From a virus: a stretch of DNA of 23,183 nucleotides. Positions 21,168 through 23,183 of the stretch are shown in pieces. The stretch lies in the IMG/VR virus record IMGVR_UViG_3300032156_000082, positions 1 to 23,183 of that record; one strand, 5' to 3'. Under the pieces are notes generated by a model, which searched no databases, had not been told where the DNA came from, and saw only the letters and a list, made by a program, of their open reading frames with translations. The first letter of the stretch is position 1. Every line of letters begins with the position of its first letter. Made by a program: the position numbers and the translations under genes.

Positions 21168-21397
21168 GACTCCCCCTCCTCGAGGGGCACGAGCCTGAAG
21201 CGGCGTACGTAGCGCAGGACGTCGTTCGCCTCTTCGTCGAGCATGATCCGGCCCTTCTCGTCCGTCTCATAGCCCTTGACCGTCACGGTCGACGCCTCGT
21301 TCACCTCGAAGTGGATGGTCACGGCATAGACCTTTCCCGCCTCCAACCCGAGCGCCTCCAGGATCTCGAGGCCCATCTCACTCGTCAGCTTCGCCAT
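21164..21397 (-). CDS. Conserved-looking small phage protein, function unknown
   Basis: 77 residues, beginning MAKLTSEMGLEILEALGLEA. ATG at 21397 with GGAAGAAG upstream, overlapping the end of the small terminase gene by 20 bases. The sequence has a helix (LEILEALGLEAGKV) followed by a beta unit (YAVTIHFEVNEASTVTVKGYETD) and an acidic C-terminus. Small phage proteins with the same helix-then-VTIH layout are common near terminases but unnamed. Its stop shares GTGA with the next gene. Confidence 0.68.
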   Translation of the reverse strand: MAKLTSEMGLEILEALGLEAGKVYAVTIHFEVNEASTVTVKGYETDEKGRIMLDEEANDVLRYVRRFRLVPLEEGES

Positions 21398-21833
21398 CTT
21401 CTTCCGCCTCTCCCTCGATCAGCAGAGTCTCGTCCTCTTCCGGCGGCGGCAGTGCGCCTCCGCCCCATTCCGCGACGTAGCGGATCTCGACGTTGGTGTT
21501 CTGCTCGACCTGGTGGACCGAGTCGCGCTGGTCGAGGTACTGCTTGCCGAGCCAGATCTGCGCGACCACGTTGTCCTTCTCGACGGCGTTGCGGAACTGC
21601 GCCTGCTGAAGGCTCGCCTTCGCCATCGCCCGCCCGGCCTGCCACGCCTCGCGCAGGTCCTTGTGGTTCGAGAAGCGCTGGCTGATCGCCGGCTGGCTGA
21701 TGCCGAAGAGGTCACCGATTGTCTCCTGGGTTATCATCTTCGAGCCTGCCCAGAAGCAGAACTCAGGCGTGAGTTCGGCCCTCGCCGGACGCTTCTTCAG
21801 CTTCCCTGCCCGAATCTCCACTTCCAAAGTCAT
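21378..21833 (-). CDS. Terminase small subunit-like DNA-binding protein
   Basis: 151 residues, beginning MTLEVEIRAGKLKKRPARAE. ATG at 21833 with a modest GGAG about ten bases upstream. Residues 34-56 form a helix-turn-helix (ITQETIGDLFGISQPAISQRF). Residues 60-105 follow the pattern of small terminases of this class: WQAGRAMAKASLQQAQFRNAVEKDNVVAQIWLGKQYLDQRD. The tail is acidic (PPPEEDETLLIEGEAEEDGEADE), as expected for the part that contacts the large subunit. It would recognise the packaging site and load the large terminase, encoded six genes later in the same run. A transcriptional regulator is less likely given the WLGKQ.L.QRD motif. Confidence 0.78.
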   Translation of the reverse strand: MTLEVEIRAGKLKKRPARAELTPEFCFWAGSKMITQETIGDLFGISQPAISQRFSNHKDLREAWQAGRAMAKASLQQAQFRNAVEKDNVVAQIWLGKQYLDQRDSVHQVEQNTNVEIRYVAEWGGGALPPPEEDETLLIEGEAEEDGEADE

Positions 21834-21865
21834 AAGGCCATGCTCCGTTCCTTGCCGGGTGACCC

Positions 21866-21871
21866 CTTATA
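21866..21871 (-). promoter_or_regulatory. Candidate extended -10 promoter for the packaging operon
   Basis: On the minus strand TGG precedes TATAAG, an extended -10 (TGN plus a hexamer with one mismatch). The predicted start would be about 25 bases ahead of the small terminase ATG. No convincing -35 is seen at 17 bases. Confidence 0.45.
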
Positions 21872-21886
21872 CCACGACTGGTGCCC

Positions 21887-22321
21887 TCAGAGCGGCCCCG
21901 TCGGCGTCTGCGAGGCTCCCTGCGAGCCTACCGTGGGAGTCACCGTCTCTGTGTAGGGCGCCCCCTCGGGCGCCTTCCCCAGGAAGGTATACCCCGGCAC
22001 GCGCTCGGTCGCCGCGATGATGTAGCCCTGCCGACGCAAGCGCTTCACCCCGTCCTTGACGAACTGCCGGTCCTCGGCCTCGATGCGCATCTCGCTGAGG
22101 ATCTCCACCGCCTCGCCCTCATGGCGCCTGAGCACCCCGAGGAGCTTCTCGAGGAAGCGCACGTCGCGCCTTGGCCGGTAGGGACGCCTCCAGCGCGGCA
22201 CGGGCTCGTGATCGCGCTTCCAGCGCACGCAGGGGGAGCAGAACTCCTCGTCCTGGTGATCGGACGCCAGACGCGCTCCGCAACGCCGGCAGTGCTTCAA
22301 ATGCACCTCACGCGAATCCAT
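21887..22321 (-). CDS. Zn-ribbon plus winged-helix DNA-binding protein
   Basis: 144 residues, beginning MDSREVHLKHCRRCGARLAS. ATG at 22321 chosen. The frame is open further (in-frame GTG at 22399), and a strong GGAGGAGG at 22350-22357 lies too far from this ATG, so a start at an upstream non-ATG codon is possible. Cys pairs at 11/14 and 28/31 form a zinc ribbon. Residues 55-116 resemble a winged helix: LEKLLGVLRRHEGEAVEILSEM, RQFVKDGVKRLRRQGYIIAATERVPGYTFLG. It is the first leftward gene beside the divergent control region, so it is a good candidate for the regulator acting there. Target and sign of control are unknown. Confidence 0.68.
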   Translation of the reverse strand: MDSREVHLKHCRRCGARLASDHQDEEFCSPCVRWKRDHEPVPRWRRPYRPRRDVRFLEKLLGVLRRHEGEAVEILSEMRIEAEDRQFVKDGVKRLRRQGYIIAATERVPGYTFLGKAPEGAPYTETVTPTVGSQGASQTPTGPL

Positions 22322-22365
22322 GACGGCATGTTCTACAGAGAGCAGTCTACCTCCTCCTGTCAACT

Positions 22366-22393
22366 GGGAGAGGGGGGGTAGGGGGGGAGAGGG
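22366..22393 (+). other. G-quadruplex-type tract
   Basis: Four G runs of 3, 7, 7 and 3 bases are separated by loops of 3, 2 and 3 bases on the plus strand, meeting the usual G4 pattern. Two further GGGG runs follow at 22410-22420. It lies just upstream of the leftward regulator gene. Confidence 0.6.
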
Positions 22394-22426
22394 CTGCACA
22401 GTACTTGTAGGGGTAAGGGGTGCTCT

Positions 22427-22472
22427 GAGGTCTGAGGTTGTGAGAGTCGCTTTCGAGGTCTGAGATTGTGAG
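22427..22472 (+). repeat. Pair of 18-base direct repeats (iteron-like)
   Basis: The copies at 22427-22444 and 22455-22472 read GAGGTCTGAG-G/A-TTGTGAG and differ at one base. They start 28 bases apart. Their place in the divergent region suggests binding sites for a regulator or initiator. Confidence 0.65.
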
Positions 22473-22551
22473 CGGCCACTGCGCGTAAGGCGGCGTAGTG
22501 CGTCTGTGGTGCAAGTTCGTAGGCGTGGGCATGGGGGTACGGCAGGGGGAT

Positions 22552-22575
22552 GCGCGATACCGTTGATTATCGCGC
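22552..22575. promoter_or_regulatory. Perfect palindromic operator-like site
   Basis: GCGCGATA and TATCGCGC form a perfect eight-base inverted repeat around an eight-base centre, total 24 bases, a size typical for a dimeric helix-turn-helix repressor. No T-run follows on either strand, so a terminator is unlikely. Confidence 0.5.
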
Positions 22576-22588
22576 GCTAGGTTCGGCT

Positions 22589-22609
22589 TGCGTCGCGCGC
22601 TGCGTCGCG
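22589..22609 (+). repeat. Short GCGTCG-rich direct repeats
   Basis: TGCGTCGCG occurs at 22589-22597 and 22601-22609, with further GCGTCG/GCGTGG variants to about 22635. It could be a composition effect or a cluster of protein sites. Confidence 0.4.
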
Positions 22610-22797
22610 TCGTGCGTGGCGTCGTGTTCTATGCGTCACGCTTGCATACTGCGCGCTCGGATCGTTGCGCCGGCGCCCGCACGTTGAGCTTTGTTCCCGA
22701 GTGAACGCACAAGGGTCTTCCATCTTCCCCCTGTTTCCCTGCCCACGCATCCCCCTAAAGGATTCCGCCCTGCCTGCCGAGAATGGGAAGGTCAAGC

Positions 22798-22826
22798 TTG
22801 CACTACGGGTACGGACGTGGTACAAA
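22798..22826 (+). promoter_or_regulatory. Candidate rightward promoter
   Basis: TTGCAC and TACAAA are separated by exactly 17 bases. Start of transcription would be near 22833, about 44 bases ahead of the first rightward gene. GCACTAC occurs at 22800-22806 and again at 22829-22835, one copy over the -35 and one near the start site, a layout suited to operator pairs. Confidence 0.45.
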
Positions 22827-22876
22827 CTGCACTACATCCCACGCGCACGCGAGGGAGGCTAACGAAAGGGGACGCA

Positions 22877-23080
22877 GTGACAAGGACTACCCGCCAGGCG
22901 CCCACGTCACGGGAGGCTAGGGGGCGCAAGCGCTTTCTGCGCTACCGTGACGGCAGGCGCGCAACGTACTACACGGCCGAAGATCACGCGAGGCTAGAAT
23001 CCCTGCGCGTGATCGTTGGCAGTGATTCGGACGCGTTGTTCGGCGCCACGTCGCGCCAGTACGCGAGCGACTACCAATGA
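22877..23080 (+). CDS. First rightward gene: small basic protein of unknown function
   Basis: 67 residues. GTG start at 22877 with AAAGGGG upstream; the frame is open earlier but the upstream sequence looks non-coding and contains the promoter. The protein reads TRTTRQAPTSREARGRKRFLRYRDGRRATYYTAEDHARLESLR, basic at first and then mixed. It has no recognised domain. As the leading gene on the divergent strand it may belong to the early module. Its stop shares ATGA with the next gene, which supports the frame. Confidence 0.62.
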   Translation: MTRTTRQAPTSREARGRKRFLRYRDGRRATYYTAEDHARLESLRVIVGSDSDALFGATSRQYASDYQ

Positions 23081-23183
23081 GCGACCTTCCCGAGCGCCAC
23101 GTATCAGCCGAGCCTATCGACTACCTCTCGGCCAAGGGTCCTTCCGAACTGCGCGAGCTTGCACAAGCCGACGGCTATGCGCT
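23077..23183 (+). CDS. Second rightward gene (partial, cut by the right edge)
   Basis: The ATG at 23077 overlaps the previous stop as ATGA. Thirty-five codons are visible, beginning MSDLPERHVSAEPIDYLSAK and running on as a helical segment (SELRELAQADGYA). Too little is present to name a function. Confidence 0.6.
   Translation, partial: MSDLPERHVSAEPIDYLSAKGPSELRELAQADGYA

Larger units (their letters stand above)
22322..22876. promoter_or_regulatory. Divergent intergenic control region
   Basis: About 555 bases without a convincing gene separate the leftward and rightward genes. It holds, from left to right: TTGACA on the minus strand at 22358-22363 (no well-spaced -10), a G-tract at 22366-22393, iteron-like direct repeats, a perfect palindrome, GCGTCG-rich repeats and a candidate rightward promoter. 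Open frames here start at TTG, lack ribosome sites and have unlikely composition. Confidence 0.65.

Noticed and set aside
22358-22363. A full consensus promoter on the minus strand from TTGACA
   Set aside because: The -35 is perfect, but the best -10-like sequence lies about 20 bases away, so the pair is not convincing.
22577-22862. Small open frames on both strands in the divergent region
   Set aside because: Both start at TTG, lack Shine-Dalgarno sequences and overlap the promoter and repeats; the translations look random.

Overview
The window is a segment of a tailed double-stranded DNA phage (Caudoviricetes) or prophage from a high-GC host. GC is roughly 60-65% by eye, start codons are often GTG, and Shine-Dalgarno sequences are purine rich. 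There are no tRNAs, rRNAs, insertion sequences or host housekeeping genes. A high-GC host, perhaps actinobacterial, is an inference from composition and the look of several small proteins; the sequence does not name the host.

Layout. Almost everything from the left edge to about 22.3 kb is one leftward (minus strand) gene train. In transcription order it holds: a Zn-ribbon/winged-helix protein; the small terminase (after a possible extended -10 promoter); a run of very short genes, two of them single-helix membrane peptides; a 46-residue zinc-finger-like peptide; the large terminase; a small Cys-containing protein; a replication cassette (winged-helix initiator-like protein, DUF7694-like protein, and a helicase-loader-like protein with a Cys/His cluster); and the portal. 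Then come two glycosyltransferase-like proteins (the second fused to a methyltransferase), a Gp80-like tail-fibre protein, a pectate-lyase-fold tailspike, a beta-rich protein, a DNRLRE-type protein and a 1300-residue repeat fibre. The train ends with a small beta-rich protein, MuF, a protease-scaffold fusion, two DUF2190-type capsid cement proteins and the major capsid protein, which runs off the left edge.

From 22322 to 22876 lies a non-coding divergent control region with iteron-like repeats, a perfect palindrome, a G-quadruplex-type tract and a candidate rightward promoter. Rightward genes begin at 22877, and the second is cut by the right edge. Genes are packed tightly: about ten junctions share ATGA or GTGA, which suggests coupled translation.

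How the parts fit. Terminase, portal, MuF, protease-scaffold, cement and capsid proteins build and fill the head. The fibre, tailspike, DNRLRE and LamG parts are the likely adhesion layer. They sit, unusually, between portal and MuF, next to two glycosyltransferases and a methyltransferase domain that could modify glycans on the Ser/Thr-rich virion proteins (inference).

The points most worth a second look are the array of about 35 copies of a 22/24-residue repeat in the fibre, the cement paralogue with beta modules inserted in two loops, a cluster of inverted and tandem repeats inside the replication gene that looks like an intragenic origin, and an internal start for a nested scaffold.
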